64,000 nt of DNA from Sphingobacterium prati (GTDB lineage Bacteria; Bacteroidota; Bacteroidia; Sphingobacteriales; Sphingobacteriaceae). The stretch lies in NCBI RefSeq assembly GCF_013167215.1, contig NZ_JABJWY010000038.1:1-64000 (forward strand), in the 5' to 3' direction. Shown here in pieces: positions 43,535 through 51,990 of this stretch; position 1 is the stretch's first letter, and every line of letters begins with the position of its first letter. Both the position numbers and the translations under genes were made by a program. A model generated the notes under the pieces. The model had not been told where the DNA came from, did no database searches, and worked only from the letters and a program-made list of their open reading frames with translations.

Positions 43535-44701
43535 GTGAAAATCTTTTTTGTAGATTGTTTTGATGCTGTCCGATCGTTGGATAAGCTTACCTTCCCGCTG
43601 GCTTCTTTTGATAAAAAGAGTTTATATCCTTTTACTTTTATTAAATCCTGTCTGGACCTACGTGTCGGTATTTTGACATTAAGGGAGAAATGGCAGCAGC
43701 TGGCGATAACATTTGACCTGGAGATTGCTGAAGGTGACGGGATTGAGGATGGTGCTATTTGGGTAACTAAGCATGTTATTCCTACCGTGGCATTGATACA
43801 GACTATTTCAAACTTGCAAATAGGAGATGTCTTGTCGCAAGACGGAACGATTATCGCTTTTCGGTATCACAAAGAGGGCCATCTTAAGCTCAAGAAGGTA
43901 GAGGATGATCTCTATTTATTAAGAGGGGTGGAAGACCTGTTCTTATTAACGGGGACCGAAATAGCAAATGATTTTAAACTTCTGGCTAAAAGAACCTCGA
44001 TAGCCTCTGTTTCTTCTACTAATCAATTATTGGGTACAGACTTTTATATCGCTGATCAGGTCAAGATGGACTGTGCGACACTTAATTCTACATGTGGGCC
44101 GATTTATATCGATGAAGGTGTCACCATTATGGAGGGGGCTCATCTGCGGGGTCCACTGTATCTGGGAAAAGGGGCTGTCGTAAAAATGGGTGCAACGATA
44201 TATGGGAATGTATCTGTCGGAAGGCAGAGTGTGGTGGGAGGTGAAGTGGGTAACTCAATCATTGGAGATTTCTCGGCAAAAGGACATCACGGCTACTTGG
44301 GATGTTCGGTTATTGGTGATTGGTGTAATCTAGGAGCAGGAACATCCAATTCGAATCTTAAAAATAATCTAAAGACAGTGTCAATTTATGATTATAAGTT
44401 GGGCGGTTTGAGAGATACGGGCTTATTGAAGTGCGGTATTTTTATGGGAGATTATACGCGAACAGGAATAAATTCTTCTTTAAATACAGGAACAGTAATT
44501 GGAATTGCAAGTATGCTAGCAGATACAAGTTTTTATGCTAAATTTGTACCGTCGTTTGCCTGGGTGTTTAATGGGGATACACAAGTCTATAACTTTGACA
44601 AATTTATGGCGTATCTGGAAACCCTATATAGGTCAAAACATGAACAACTGCCTGAACGACTAAAGAGGGAATTGAATCAACTTAACAAAAAATATAATTA
44701 A
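43535..44701 (+). CDS. GlmU-like sugar nucleotidyltransferase/acetyltransferase
   Basis: The 388-residue protein is the Bacteroidota-type GlmU homologue (alternative bifunctional UDP-N-acetylglucosamine pyrophosphorylase family). The N-terminal half is a degenerate nucleotidyltransferase domain; the C-terminal half is a left-handed beta-helix with hexapeptides such as IYIDEGVTIMEGAHLRGPLYLGKGAVVKMG and GVTIGIASMLA-like repeats. It should make UDP-GlcNAc for cell wall synthesis, although this is by family. The GTG at 43535 is chosen, because the longer open frame runs back into the upstream terminator. It is followed by tpiA after 12 bp. Confidence 0.87.
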   Translation: MKIFFVDCFDAVRSLDKLTFPLASFDKKSLYPFTFIKSCLDLRVGILTLREKWQQLAITFDLEIAEGDGIEDGAIWVTKHVIPTVALIQTISNLQIGDVLSQDGTIIAFRYHKEGHLKLKKVEDDLYLLRGVEDLFLLTGTEIANDFKLLAKRTSIASVSSTNQLLGTDFYIADQVKMDCATLNSTCGPIYIDEGVTIMEGAHLRGPLYLGKGAVVKMGATIYGNVSVGRQSVVGGEVGNSIIGDFSAKGHHGYLGCSVIGDWCNLGAGTSNSNLKNNLKTVSIYDYKLGGLRDTGLLKCGIFMGDYTRTGINSSLNTGTVIGIASMLADTSFYAKFVPSFAWVFNGDTQVYNFDKFMAYLETLYRSKHEQLPERLKRELNQLNKKYN

Positions 44702-44713
44702 ATCGTAAAAATC

Positions 44714-45481
44714 ATGCGTAAGAAAATCGTAGCTGGTAATTGGAAAATGAATTTAGACTATCAATCCGGATTAAGTTTATTCTCCGAAATTATCAATATG
44801 GCCAAAGATGAAGTAATTGGAAATCAAGAATTGGTTGTGTGTAGCCCTTTCATTCATTTATCAAGTCTTGGGCAATTGTCTAAGAATGTTGCTAATGTGA
44901 ATATTGGTGCACAAAATATTCATCAGGCAGAATCTGGAGCATATACAGGTGAGATTTCTGCAAGTCAGGTAAAATCTGTCGGCGCTTCACATGTGATCTT
45001 GGGTCACTCTGAAAGACGTGCTTATTTTGGTGAAACAGATGCATTGTTAGCAGCGAAAGTAGATATTGCTTTGAAACATGGCTTGACTCCTATATTTTGT
45101 ATTGGAGAAACCAAAGAAGAACGTGAATCCGGTAATTTCTTTGAAATAATTAAAACACAATTGACTGATGGATTGTTCCATCTGTCCAATGAAGCTTTTG
45201 CCGCTGTGGTATTGGCTTATGAGCCAGTTTGGGCAATCGGTACAGGACTTACTGCTAGTCCGGAACAAGCACAGGAGGTACATCAATTTATTCGTCAGGT
45301 GCTGGCCGAAAAATATGGACAGGAAACAGCGGATAACACCAGTATCCTTTACGGTGGATCTTGTAATCCGGGCAATGCAAAAGATTTGTTTGCACAGGCA
45401 GATATTGATGGTGGTTTGATTGGAGGAGCTTCTTTGAAATCGAGAGATTTTATAGATATTGCCAAGGTGTTTAACGGCTAA
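44714..45481 (+). CDS. tpiA: triosephosphate isomerase
   Basis: The 255-residue enzyme interconverts dihydroxyacetone phosphate and glyceraldehyde 3-phosphate in glycolysis. AGNWKMN carries the substrate-binding Asn and Lys, VILGHSERR the catalytic His, AYEPVWAIGTG the catalytic Glu, and GGSCNPGNAKDL the phosphate-binding loop. It is a standard TIM barrel of normal length. It lies between the GlmU-like gene and prmA, with 9 bp to prmA, in a four-gene row ending in mpl. Confidence 0.97.
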   Translation: MRKKIVAGNWKMNLDYQSGLSLFSEIINMAKDEVIGNQELVVCSPFIHLSSLGQLSKNVANVNIGAQNIHQAESGAYTGEISASQVKSVGASHVILGHSERRAYFGETDALLAAKVDIALKHGLTPIFCIGETKEERESGNFFEIIKTQLTDGLFHLSNEAFAAVVLAYEPVWAIGTGLTASPEQAQEVHQFIRQVLAEKYGQETADNTSILYGGSCNPGNAKDLFAQADIDGGLIGGASLKSRDFIDIAKVFNG

Positions 45482-45490
45482 TTTTTAGAA

Positions 45491-46330
45491 ATGAAATACA
45501 TAGAGGTTATCTTTCAAATGCTATCAGGTGAGGAATGGCAAAAAGATCTGTTGGTATCTGATTTGGCAGACATTGGCTTTGATACTTTTGAAGATACCGA
45601 GTCTGGATTTGCAGCTTACATAGCAGCTGCAAATCTTGATTTGCAAGCATTAGAAACGTTAATGCTGAATCTTGATGAGGGGCTTGAAGTAGATTATAGC
45701 GTCCAAGAAATAGAAAATCAGAATTGGAATAAACTCTGGGAAAGTAATTTTAATCCCATAGAAGTTGGTGGACAATGTTATGTGCGCGCAACATTTCATG
45801 AGCCAAGACCGGATTTTCCTTATGAAATCATTATTGATCCTAAAATGTCTTTCGGGACAGGGCACCATCAGACTACATCTATGATGCTTGAATATATTCT
45901 GGAAAATGATTTTAATGGCAAGCGCGTGTTGGATATGGGTTGCGGTACGGGTATCTTAGCGATCTTGGCATCAAAAAAAGGAGCTGAGTCTGTGCTGGCC
46001 GTAGACTACGATGATATTTGTGTAGAAAGTGTTGCCGAAAATACAGCGCTTAATAATGTCAACAACATCGCTACGCGCTGTGGTTCTTTTGAAGTTTTAA
46101 AAGACCGGCTTTTCGACAGTATTTTAGCAAATATTAATCGGAACATCCTATTGGAACAGTTGCCACAATATGCTTTAAGTATCAATAAAAATGGAGCATT
46201 GTACTTAAGCGGATTTTATGAACAGGAAGATTTGGCGATATTGCATGATGCCGCTGTGTCCTTCGGTTTCGAATTTGTCTCCAAAAAAGTTTTAAATAAT
46301 TGGTGTGCAGCCAAATTTGTGAAACGGTAA
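45491..46330 (+). CDS. prmA: ribosomal protein L11 methyltransferase
   Basis: The 279-residue methyltransferase modifies ribosomal protein L11 using SAM. The SAM-binding LDMGCGTGILAILAS motif and the MSFGTGHHQTTSMMLEY block before it are the PrmA signature; ILANINRNIL is the NxxN-type active-site strand. The N-terminal recognition domain precedes residue 100. It lies between tpiA and mpl with 9 and 7 bp gaps. Confidence 0.95.
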   Translation: MKYIEVIFQMLSGEEWQKDLLVSDLADIGFDTFEDTESGFAAYIAAANLDLQALETLMLNLDEGLEVDYSVQEIENQNWNKLWESNFNPIEVGGQCYVRATFHEPRPDFPYEIIIDPKMSFGTGHHQTTSMMLEYILENDFNGKRVLDMGCGTGILAILASKKGAESVLAVDYDDICVESVAENTALNNVNNIATRCGSFEVLKDRLFDSILANINRNILLEQLPQYALSINKNGALYLSGFYEQEDLAILHDAAVSFGFEFVSKKVLNNWCAAKFVKR

Positions 46331-46337
46331 TAGAGCG

Positions 46338-47708
46338 ATGCGTATTCATTTTATAGCGATAGGTGGTAGTGTGATGCATAACCTTGCCATTTCCTTGGCA
46401 AAACAGGGGCACCAGATTACAGGATCTGACGATCAGATTGTGGAACCTTCCCGTTCTCATCTTATCGAAGCTGGCTTATTGCCAGATCAGTTGGGATGGT
46501 TTGCCGAAAAGGTAACGGAAGATATTGATGCAGTTATTTTGGGAGCACATGCAGAGGCAAATAATCCCGAATTAGAAAAGGCACAAGAACTAGGGTTGAA
46601 GATCTATTCTTTCCCCGAATTTATACAAGAACTTTCGCAGGATAAGATCCGTGTGGTGATCGCAGGGAGCTACGGAAAAACAACTATCACGAGTATGGTC
46701 ATGCACGTGATGCGTTTCTTAGGTAAAGATTTTGACTATTTGGTAGGGGCACAATTACGAGGTTTTGATAAACTCGTAGATATTACCAAGAATAATAAGA
46801 TTATTATTATCGAGGGAGATGAATATGTTTCGTCAAAAATTGACCCTAAGTCTAAATTTCTATATTATAAACCTAATATTGCCTTAATCTCGGGTATCGT
46901 ATGGAATGAATTTAATTCCAAAATATCCAAAGAGGAATATATTAAACAATTTGAAGATTTTATTGATTCAATACCTCCTAAAGGTACACTAATCTATAAT
47001 AAAGAGGATGCTGTGCTACAGAAAGTGTTGCAGGATACCAAAGACTGTAAAATCAACAGGCATGGTTATAAAATCCCTGACTATACGATTAATAAAGGAG
47101 TGACATATCTTAATACAGCAGATGGAGATGTTCCTTTACAAGTATTTGGAAAGCATAATTTGTCCAATATCGCAGGGGCCTATACGGTGTGTGAATGGTT
47201 GGGCATCAAAAAGAAAGAGTTTTTTGATGCGATAAAGAGTTTTAATACCTCTATTCGTTATTTGGAATTTGTCGCCAGTTCTGAGGGATCTGTAGTTTAT
47301 CAAGATTACGCTTACAATGCCGATAAAGTCAGGTCAAGTATTCATGCAGTAAAAGAACAATTTCCTAATCAGAAATTGGTCACAATAATTGAATTAAACT
47401 CGTATGATAGTTTAGATTCATCGTTTTTGTTACAATATGCTGATTCCATGCGCGAGTCGGATCTCTCTGTCGTCTACGTGAATATCAACTCCTGTAAGGA
47501 ACTTAATAAGAATATTGAAAGTGTTCCTGATAATATTAAGAAATGTTTTAATGATCCTGATTTAGAGGTGGTTGTAAGTTTGGATGGCTTGTATTCTTTT
47601 TTAGACGGCGTTAAATCTAGAGGTTATAATTTACTGCTTATGAGTTTAAATAATTATAACGGGGTTAACCTATCTGTCCTCGCTGATCGTTTTTTTAAGG
47701 ATTTTTAA
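46338..47708 (+). CDS. mpl: UDP-N-acetylmuramate:L-alanyl-gamma-D-glutamyl-meso-diaminopimelate ligase
   Basis: The 456-residue Mur ligase family enzyme recycles murein tripeptide by joining it to UDP-MurNAc. The Rossmann start is MRIHFIAIGGSVMHNLAISLA, the ATP loop is VIAGSYGKTTITSMVMHV, and GDEYVSSKIDPKSKFLYYKP is diagnostic of Mpl over MurC. Length is normal. It ends the tpiA-prmA-mpl row. Confidence 0.93.
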   Translation: MRIHFIAIGGSVMHNLAISLAKQGHQITGSDDQIVEPSRSHLIEAGLLPDQLGWFAEKVTEDIDAVILGAHAEANNPELEKAQELGLKIYSFPEFIQELSQDKIRVVIAGSYGKTTITSMVMHVMRFLGKDFDYLVGAQLRGFDKLVDITKNNKIIIIEGDEYVSSKIDPKSKFLYYKPNIALISGIVWNEFNSKISKEEYIKQFEDFIDSIPPKGTLIYNKEDAVLQKVLQDTKDCKINRHGYKIPDYTINKGVTYLNTADGDVPLQVFGKHNLSNIAGAYTVCEWLGIKKKEFFDAIKSFNTSIRYLEFVASSEGSVVYQDYAYNADKVRSSIHAVKEQFPNQKLVTIIELNSYDSLDSSFLLQYADSMRESDLSVVYVNINSCKELNKNIESVPDNIKKCFNDPDLEVVVSLDGLYSFLDGVKSRGYNLLLMSLNNYNGVNLSVLADRFFKDF

Positions 47709-47748
47709 AGAAAAAATTATAATTTAATGTAAATTAATTTTTATTTGC

Positions 47749-47756
47749 TATTTTTG
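47749..47756 (+). promoter_or_regulatory. -7 box of the HTH regulator gene
   Basis: TATTTTTG fits TAnnTTTG and lies 17 nt before the ATG at 47774. The -33 element is weak. Confidence 0.5.
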
Positions 47757-47773
47757 TTTAAAATATCTACCAG

Positions 47774-48103
47774 ATGAATGCATTAGGAAAAAAAATTAGA
47801 TTACTTAGACACCAAAAAGGGTGGAGTCAAGAGGATGTTGCAAAGCGATTGGATATCTCAATCCCAGCATTTTCTAAAATTGAAACAGGTATTACAGACG
47901 TGAATCTGTCTCGCCTAAATCAAATTTCAAAATTATTTAATTTGACAGTTGTTCAACTATTATCTACTTCTGATTCAGAAGAGGATAAAGAGTATGTTAA
48001 TGAAGTCAATGCGCTGACGCAAAAGTTGCAACAACGCGACGGCGAGGTTATCGAACTTCAGAAAAAGGTCATTGATCTTTATGAACAATTGCACAAAAGA
48101 TAG
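47774..48103 (+). CDS. XRE family helix-turn-helix regulator
   Basis: The 109-residue DNA-binding protein has a Cro/C1-type HTH (GWSQEDVAKRLDISIPAFSKIETGITDVNLSRLNQISKLF, residues 15-54) and a C-terminal coiled coil (ALTQKLQQRDGEVIELQKKVIDLYEQL) that should dimerise it. No ligand domain is present. The targets are unknown. It has its own promoter and a terminator, so it is monocistronic. Confidence 0.88.
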   Translation: MNALGKKIRLLRHQKGWSQEDVAKRLDISIPAFSKIETGITDVNLSRLNQISKLFNLTVVQLLSTSDSEEDKEYVNEVNALTQKLQQRDGEVIELQKKVIDLYEQLHKR

Positions 48104-48129
48104 GGCATATTAAAAATGTTACTGAAAAG

Positions 48130-48154
48130 GCAATCCAAATGGATTGCTTTTTTT
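48130..48154 (+). terminator. terminator of the HTH gene
   Basis: GCAATCC and GGATTGC form a 7-bp stem with an AAAT loop and a following T run. Confidence 0.8.
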
Positions 48155-48237
48155 GTTTATGCAACTTTATTTTGTCCAAAAGTGATTTTGTTTTTGTTTC
48201 TTTGTAAGTATTTTATAAAAATAAAGGTTGATTACTT

Positions 48238-50013
48238 ATGGGGAGATTAAGCGGGGATATAACAACTAGCCCGTCTACTGATTTTTTTAAATCAAATGTA
48301 TTAGGGCAGCGCTCAGGGCTGTTCGTACTTTTTTTTACAGAGATGTGGGAACGGTTCTCGTTCTATGGCATGCGTGTCCTATTGATGCAATTTTTAACCG
48401 CTGCGGTTATACATGGAAGCCCTTTCTCGGGCTGGGCTTGGACAGCGCAACAGGCAGGTGCATTATACGGAACGTATGCAATGATGCTTTATTTGACACC
48501 TATCCTTGGTGGAATTATCGCCGATAAATACATCGGATCTCGAAAAGCTGTTATTATTGGTTCATCAATTATGACATTGGGGCATGCGGCAATGGCTTTC
48601 GATACGGCTATCATGTTTTTTCTGGGTTTGATCTGTCTAGTGATCGGAACCGGTTTTTTCAAACCCAATATGCCTTCAATCCTTGGTGAAATGTATAAAG
48701 ATCTGCCTGAAAAGAAAGACGGGGCATATACGATATTCTATATGGGTGTCAATGCGGGCGCTTTCTTCGGTATGATGCTTTGTGGCTATATCGCCGAAAC
48801 ATATGGATGGCATTGGGGATTCGGTTTGGCCGGTATTTTTATGCTTCTTGGTACGTTACAGTTTGTTTTCGCAAAACCACTTATGGGCAATCTCGGTATT
48901 TTAGACAAGTCTGTGGCCGGTGAAAAGAAAGAAGTCACGGTTAGTGATACGGATACTAAAAATCCGTTTACACGAAGAGATTATGTGCTGATCGCTATCG
49001 TATCTATTATCGGTTTTGTATACGCTTTTAATGACCCATTGTCAAAAAATGGTATTGTTGATGTTTTCGCCGGACTGGATACCTCTTTTCTTAGGGGACA
49101 GTATATCATGGTCATCGTCGCATTGATCCTTTTCATTTATTTGATTGTTTCCCGGATTTTGCGCTATGACAAAACAGTTAGGGACAGAATGTTTGCTGTG
49201 GTGCTGTTAGCTTTTTTCCTCATCTTCTTTTTCATGAGCTTTGAACAAGGGGCAACCTCATTGGTTATTGTAGCGCGAGATAATATCGATAGAGCGCTTA
49301 CAGGTGGGGCATTGACAACATTTAATGTCGTCAATGGTTTGCTAACCATTGTACCGCTATCAATTATTAGCTGGGTCCTAATTAAACTAGCAAAGGTAAC
49401 CTGGGATAAGATTGCAATATCAAATATCGTATTGTTTATCTGTTTTGGACTGATCTGGGGTGCCGCAATCTGGATGCTTTATCAGGAGTTTAACAAAGAA
49501 GCTTCAGAAATCAAAGTATCCTGGTTTTCAATTCTTAACTCCTTTTTTATTATTGCGCTAGCATCCACAGTTTCTAAGATCTGGGAATCGAAATATAATC
49601 CTTCCGCAGCATTTAAATATGGATTTGGTTTGATTCTAGTTGCTATTGGATTCTTAATTATCGGATTAGGTTCTTGGGGAATAGCGCCAGGCGTGAAAAT
49701 TTCAATGGTATTTCTTGTCTTAACTTATCTGTTCCACACATTGGGGGAATTATTTATTTCACCGGTGGGCTTATCCTATGTTTCTAAATTGGTTCCAGCC
49801 CGAATGTTGGCTTTTATGTTTGGTATCTGGTATCTAGCCATTGCTATTGCACAAAAAGTTGCAGCGGTACTGGGGGGACAAGTGGAAACAATTCAGCAAG
49901 AATACTCGTTGAGTCACTTTTTCTTTTTATTTACAGCGATTCCAGCGTTTGCCGGATTGCTTGTAATGTTATTCAATCCTTTGATCAAAAGATTGATGCA
50001 CGGAATTAAATAA
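48238..50013 (+). CDS. POT/PTR2 family peptide transporter, copy 3
   Basis: The 591-residue protein is a proton-coupled peptide transporter with ExxER at Glu35-Arg39 (TEMWERFSFYGMRVLL), the signature KKDGAYTIFYMGVNAGAFFGMM and FEQGATSLVIVARDNID. It is about 60 residues longer than the other copies: residues 235-320 insert extra hydrophobic segments (VLIAIVSIIGFVYAF and ILFIYLIVSRIL) around NGIVDVFAGLD, which suggests two additional membrane helices, as seen in some bacterial POTs. It is followed by copy 4 after a terminator. Confidence 0.92.
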   Translation: MGRLSGDITTSPSTDFFKSNVLGQRSGLFVLFFTEMWERFSFYGMRVLLMQFLTAAVIHGSPFSGWAWTAQQAGALYGTYAMMLYLTPILGGIIADKYIGSRKAVIIGSSIMTLGHAAMAFDTAIMFFLGLICLVIGTGFFKPNMPSILGEMYKDLPEKKDGAYTIFYMGVNAGAFFGMMLCGYIAETYGWHWGFGLAGIFMLLGTLQFVFAKPLMGNLGILDKSVAGEKKEVTVSDTDTKNPFTRRDYVLIAIVSIIGFVYAFNDPLSKNGIVDVFAGLDTSFLRGQYIMVIVALILFIYLIVSRILRYDKTVRDRMFAVVLLAFFLIFFFMSFEQGATSLVIVARDNIDRALTGGALTTFNVVNGLLTIVPLSIISWVLIKLAKVTWDKIAISNIVLFICFGLIWGAAIWMLYQEFNKEASEIKVSWFSILNSFFIIALASTVSKIWESKYNPSAAFKYGFGLILVAIGFLIIGLGSWGIAPGVKISMVFLVLTYLFHTLGELFISPVGLSYVSKLVPARMLAFMFGIWYLAIAIAQKVAAVLGGQVETIQQEYSLSHFFFLFTAIPAFAGLLVMLFNPLIKRLMHGIK

Positions 50014-50022
50014 TAACTACAT

Positions 50023-50050
50023 AAGCTTCTTTTACGAAAGAAGCTTTTTT
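50023..50050 (+). terminator. terminator between POT copies 3 and 4
   Basis: AAGCTTCTTT and AAAGAAGCTT form a 10-bp perfect stem with a TACG-type loop and following T run. It overlaps the alternative TTG start of copy 4 at 50049, arguing for the ATG at 50070. Confidence 0.8.
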
Positions 50051-50069
50051 GATTAATAATAAATACAGT

Positions 50070-51599
50070 ATGGAGGCGAGTACACGCGAGTCGTTAGAGG
50101 AGATTCAAAATTTTAAGGGCAAGTACCCACGGCAAATCTGGAGCCTGTTCTTTTCGGAAATGTGGGAACGGTTTTGCTTTTATGGCATGCGGGGCATGTT
50201 GGTGTTCTTTATGATCACCCAACTAAACTTTGCGGAAAAAGAGGCTAATTTACAGTATGGAGCTACACAGGCATTTGTCTATGCTTTTACATTTATCGGT
50301 GGACTTTTTGCGGATAAAATTTTGGGTTTTAGGAAATCATTGTTCTGGGGGGGATTATTGATGATCGTAGGAAGTCTTTTTCTGGCGGCGGATCCACATC
50401 AATATTTCTTTTTTGGTCTTTCGTTTATTATTATTGGTACCGGCTTTTTTAAACCGAATATCTCTACCATGGTAGGAGAACTCTATCGCGATGGAGACAA
50501 CCGTCGTGATGGTGGCTTCTCGCTTTTCTATGCGGGGATCAATCTAGGTGCATTTTTGGGTGGTTATGTTTGTGTAGCAATCGGTAAAGGGTATATGTTA
50601 ACGTCAATAATTTCTGAGGCCCATCGTTGGAATGTAGCTTTTGGTTTGGCTGCGGTAGGGATGTTGGCGAGTTTGATTAACTTTCACTTTACGAAGAGAC
50701 ATTTGGGGCCTATTGGGCTCAAACCCGGACACCCAGATGCTATCGTAAAGACTAAACCTCTGCCAAAATGGGTAGAGTATGCCGTGTATATGCTGACATT
50801 GATTTTTATACCTGTAATTCAGATCATGGTATCAAAAACGCAATATACCGACTATTTTATGTACACCATCGGGCCATTGACGCTTTTGTATCTGTTCTAT
50901 GAAATGTCAAAAGTAACCAAAGAAGAACGCAACAAATTAATCGCTGCTTTAGTGTTTATCTTGTTTTCCATTATCTTTTGGGGGATATATGAACAAAGTG
51001 GTGGTTCATTGAGCATATTTGCCGCTAAGCACCTGAATGACTCATTACTTGGAGCGGTGACACTTGATCCAAATGGTGTCAATAATTCGGGCGGTGCTTT
51101 GTTCATTATTGCTCTTGCGCCATTATTTGGCTTATTCTGGATTTGGTTGGGGAAACGTAAACTTGAGCCTAATACCATCATCAAGTTTGGTTTGGGCTTT
51201 GTTTTCTTGGGACTAGGATACTATGTGCTTTTTGCGACGCGTTTATTTGCTCATGAGGGTATGACTTCATTGGATATCTTCACGCTTGCGCTATTGGTGA
51301 TCACTGTTGGTGAACTTTGCCTTTCGCCAATAGGGCTTTCAATAATGACGAAACTTTCTCCAGCAAGGTTGCAGGGCATTATGATGGGGATGTGGTTTTT
51401 GGCAAGTGCATATGGTCAATATGTCGCAGGACTGATCGGTGCGAGTATGGCTGAAGCAAAGGAAGGAAGTTCGTTGGCGGATAACTTAGTGACTTATACC
51501 GGAAGTTACAAGCAATTAGGCTTGTATTCTTTAATTGCCGGTATAGTCCTGATCGCCTTGTCACCTCTAGTGCGGAAACTCATGGGAAATGTGAAATAA
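50070..51599 (+). CDS. POT/PTR2 family peptide transporter, copy 4
   Basis: The 509-residue protein keeps the POT signature ExxER (SEMWERFCFYGMRGML, Glu30-Arg34), RRDGGFSLFYAGINLGAFLGGY and YEQSGGSLSIFAAKHLN. It is more divergent from copies 1 and 2 than they are from each other. The start ATG at 50070 is preferred over TTG at 50049, which lies in the terminator. Its N-terminus (EEIQNFKGKYPRQIWSLFF) differs from the NGHPAGLF start of the others. Confidence 0.92.
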   Translation: MEASTRESLEEIQNFKGKYPRQIWSLFFSEMWERFCFYGMRGMLVFFMITQLNFAEKEANLQYGATQAFVYAFTFIGGLFADKILGFRKSLFWGGLLMIVGSLFLAADPHQYFFFGLSFIIIGTGFFKPNISTMVGELYRDGDNRRDGGFSLFYAGINLGAFLGGYVCVAIGKGYMLTSIISEAHRWNVAFGLAAVGMLASLINFHFTKRHLGPIGLKPGHPDAIVKTKPLPKWVEYAVYMLTLIFIPVIQIMVSKTQYTDYFMYTIGPLTLLYLFYEMSKVTKEERNKLIAALVFILFSIIFWGIYEQSGGSLSIFAAKHLNDSLLGAVTLDPNGVNNSGGALFIIALAPLFGLFWIWLGKRKLEPNTIIKFGLGFVFLGLGYYVLFATRLFAHEGMTSLDIFTLALLVITVGELCLSPIGLSIMTKLSPARLQGIMMGMWFLASAYGQYVAGLIGASMAEAKEGSSLADNLVTYTGSYKQLGLYSLIAGIVLIALSPLVRKLMGNVK

Positions 51600-51637
51600 T
51601 TTCTGATCACTAAAATACGCCACTCCTACGGTATTGA

Positions 51638-51852
51638 TTCGTGTCTGCTTCGTAACTGCTTCGGGAAATAGTCGTATCAGCTTCGAGGTGTTACAGTGAT
51701 GAGAGCGTGGTGAGTCCGAGTCTAACACGGATTCGCCACGCAAAGGTATCGGTGAGATCTTACTCTTACCTGCTCTTAGGGGCGAAGAAGGGCCAAATAC
51801 GACCCGAAGTATAGTCAAATGACAGTCGAACGATAGCCGAAGCACACTCGAA
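51638..51852. repeat. inverted pair of 11-bp periodic repeat arrays with central hairpin
   Basis: In the non-coding DNA after POT copy 4, TTCG recurs on the plus strand at exact 11-bp steps (51638, 51649, 51660, 51671 as GTCG, 51682). In the right arm CGAA or CAAA recurs at 51783, 51794, 51805, 51816, 51827, 51838 and 51849, again each 11 bp. Read on the minus strand the right-arm units also begin TTCG or TTTG, so the two arms are inverted. Between them, at 51705-51741, GCGTGG and CCACGC close a long hairpin. Period 11 is not a multiple of three, which argues against coding. Its role is unknown. Confidence 0.75.
51705..51741. other. stem-loop inside the 11-bp array
   Basis: GCGTGG (51705-51710) pairs with CCACGC (51736-51741), the stem continues through G-T and A-T pairs, and TCCG (51715-51718) pairs with CGGA (51728-51731). 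The loop is short. A structured RNA or a DNA cruciform are both possible. Confidence 0.55.
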
Positions 51853-51955
51853 TACTACATAGGACTCGGACTCTGTTTCGAAAATTAATATATATATTTT
51901 TATATCAACTTATTGTATCCTATTCATCTGCAATAAATTTTATTATTGTTAAACC

Positions 51956-51987
51956 AAAAAAGCCTGATTATTTCTAATCAGGCTTTT
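51956..51987 (-). terminator. terminator of the acyl-ACP desaturase gene
   Basis: AGCCTGATTA and TAATCAGGCT form a 10-bp perfect stem with TTTC loop, flanked by A on one side and T on the other, next to the desaturase stop at 51991. Confidence 0.85.
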
Positions 51988-51990
51988 CTG

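Noticed and set aside
51567..51845. 92-residue minus-strand frame across the 11-bp array
   Set aside because: The repeat period is not a multiple of three and the frame has no recognisable domain, so coding is unlikely.
51600..51870. CRISPR array
   Set aside because: Units are 11 bp without spacers of constant length, and no cas gene is in the window.
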